NCBI RefSeq assembly: GCF_003574655.1
Contig: NZ_QNUM01000005.1
Location: 186,001 to 250,000, forward strand
Source of the DNA: Cohaesibacter haloalkalitolerans
GTDB lineage: Bacteria; Pseudomonadota; Alphaproteobacteria; Rhizobiales; Cohaesibacteraceae
DNA: 64,000 nt
Direction: 5' to 3'
This document shows positions 63,049-64,000 of this stretch, piece after piece. Below the pieces are notes generated by a model. That model was not told where the DNA came from, did no database searches, and saw only the letters and a list, made by a program, of their open reading frames with translations. Each line of letters begins with the position of its first letter. The first letter of the stretch is position 1. The translations under genes and the position numbers were made by a program.

Positions 63049-63903
63049 ATGTCACTCCTCGGATTTATGCTCGTTCTGGCCGCTGCTGTCTGTCACGCCA
63101 CCTGGAACTTCTTTGTCAAACGCATCAACGCCGGACCGGAACTGGTCTGGCTGTTCTCCCTGATCACCGTTGTCATCTACAGCCCGTTGGCGATCTATTT
63201 TGCCCTGACAATGGAGACAATTGATCTCGTCGGGATCAGTTTCATTGTCGGCAGCTGCATCATTCATCTGGGCTATTTCCTGCTGTTGCAAAAGGGCTAT
63301 CGCACCGGCGATCTGTCCGTGGTCTACCCGACTGCGCGGGCGACGGGCCCCATGCTGTCGACTATCTTCGCCATAGTTCTGCTCGGTGAACACGCCACGC
63401 TTCAGGGCGGGCTTGGCGCTCTGGTCATCATCTTTGGCGTTATGATGCTGGCTGGCGGTCTCAAGGTGCGCTCGGCCGAGCAAATCACGTCGCTGTTGTT
63501 CGGTGTCGGGGCTGGAACCCTGATCGGCAGCTATACGGTCTGGGATGCCTATGCCGTCTCGGTTCTTGCTTTGCCGCCGCTACTGCTTGATTACAGCTCT
63601 TCATTCGGTCGGATGCTGTTGCTGGCACCGGTCGCTGCCAAGCGAAAAAGCTCGGTAGCCGAACTATGGCGCAAGCACAAGCCGGGGCTTTTCGTCATCG
63701 CACTCTTCAACCCGCTTGCCTACATTCTGGCCCTAGTTGCCATGACCTTCACGCCCGTGACCTACATCGCCCCTATCCGCGAAGTCAGCGTCGTGCTGAC
63801 AGTGCTGCTGGGTAGCCTTGTGCTGGGAGAGGGGAACCTCAGGAGCCGGCTTACCTGGTCCTGCGTCATTCTGGCAGGCGTCTCGATCCTGGCTTCGGCC
63901 TGA
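63049..63903 (+). CDS. EamA/DMT-family transporter
   Basis: Integral membrane protein of 284 residues with about ten hydrophobic segments in two repeats (EamA domains about 1-135 and 145-284), as in RhaT/YdcZ-like drug/metabolite transporters. The motif VCHATWNFFVKR near the N-terminus and VTYIAPIREVSVVLTVLLGSLVLGE (as TYIAPIREVSVV and LLGSLVLGE) near the end are typical. Substrate is unknown; proximity to cobT is not enough to link it to cobalamin. Confidence 0.88.
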   Translation: MSLLGFMLVLAAAVCHATWNFFVKRINAGPELVWLFSLITVVIYSPLAIYFALTMETIDLVGISFIVGSCIIHLGYFLLLQKGYRTGDLSVVYPTARATGPMLSTIFAIVLLGEHATLQGGLGALVIIFGVMMLAGGLKVRSAEQITSLLFGVGAGTLIGSYTVWDAYAVSVLALPPLLLDYSSSFGRMLLLAPVAAKRKSSVAELWRKHKPGLFVIALFNPLAYILALVAMTFTPVTYIAPIREVSVVLTVLLGSLVLGEGNLRSRLTWSCVILAGVSILASA

Positions 63904-64000
63904 GCCTTGTTGAGCATAAAAAAAGCTGGTCGCGGAGTCCCTGGACCTGCCTTATGTGTTTCTGCGATACGCGGGAAGGGGGGGCTATCCAGCTCTCTTG

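Overview
The window reads as chromosome of an alphaproteobacterium, most likely in the Hyphomicrobiales/Rhizobiales (a Cohaesibacter-like, possibly facultatively anaerobic bacterium is my guess from gene content, not a proven assignment). Coding is dense and GC-rich, with many ATGA start/stop overlaps. No rRNA, tRNA, CRISPR array, insertion sequence or phage gene was recognised. The left edge cuts into a transporter permease gene.

Layout. (1) 1-2635: two permeases and an NMT1/THI5-type binding protein of an ABC importer. (2) 2879-9520: a compact cofactor F420 module in one direction: cofG, cofH, cofD, cofC, cofE, an F420:NADP oxidoreductase (npdG) and a luciferase-like F420-dependent oxidoreductase, closed by a strong terminator at 9570-9602. 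It encodes synthesis, reduction and one probable use of F420. (3) 17975-9631 (minus): a polar amino acid ABC importer followed by a class III aminotransferase, a two-subunit 3-oxoacid CoA-transferase, an M20 deacylase and a thiolase, with a divergent LysR regulator at 18128. The enzyme set fits import and breakdown of a (possibly N-acylated) beta-amino acid to acyl-CoA and acetyl-CoA. (4) 19124-34161: a carbohydrate locus with a SorC regulator, an Lsr/Rbs-type ABC importer, a PfkB kinase, a FucA-type class II aldolase, DhaK/DhaL, transaldolase, transketolase, a DeoR regulator and an EryI/DerI-like RpiB isomerase. It fits catabolism of a small ketose or polyol (for example a tetrulose) through dihydroxyacetone phosphate and/or erythrose 4-phosphate. 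(5) 34330-62731: a large cobalamin region. Two cobalamin riboswitches precede DUF1636-cobW-cobN-cobO and a DUF4198-cbiM-cbiL-cbiQ-cbiO cobalt importer. Then follow cbiX, cobH, cobL, cobI, a cbiG-cobJ fusion and cobM; cobA-cobB on the minus strand; and cbiD, cobK, cobQ. After an interruption come cobV and cobT.

The corrin-ring genes are of the early-cobalt ('anaerobic') kind (CbiX, CbiG, CbiD, with no CobG, CobZ or CobF seen), yet a CobN large subunit of the late-cobalt chelatase is also present without CobS/CobT in the window. The interruption at 57350-60431 holds an AT-richer sulfotransferase gene that looks acquired, dusA and a membrane-anchored retropepsin-like protease. The window ends with an EamA/DMT transporter.
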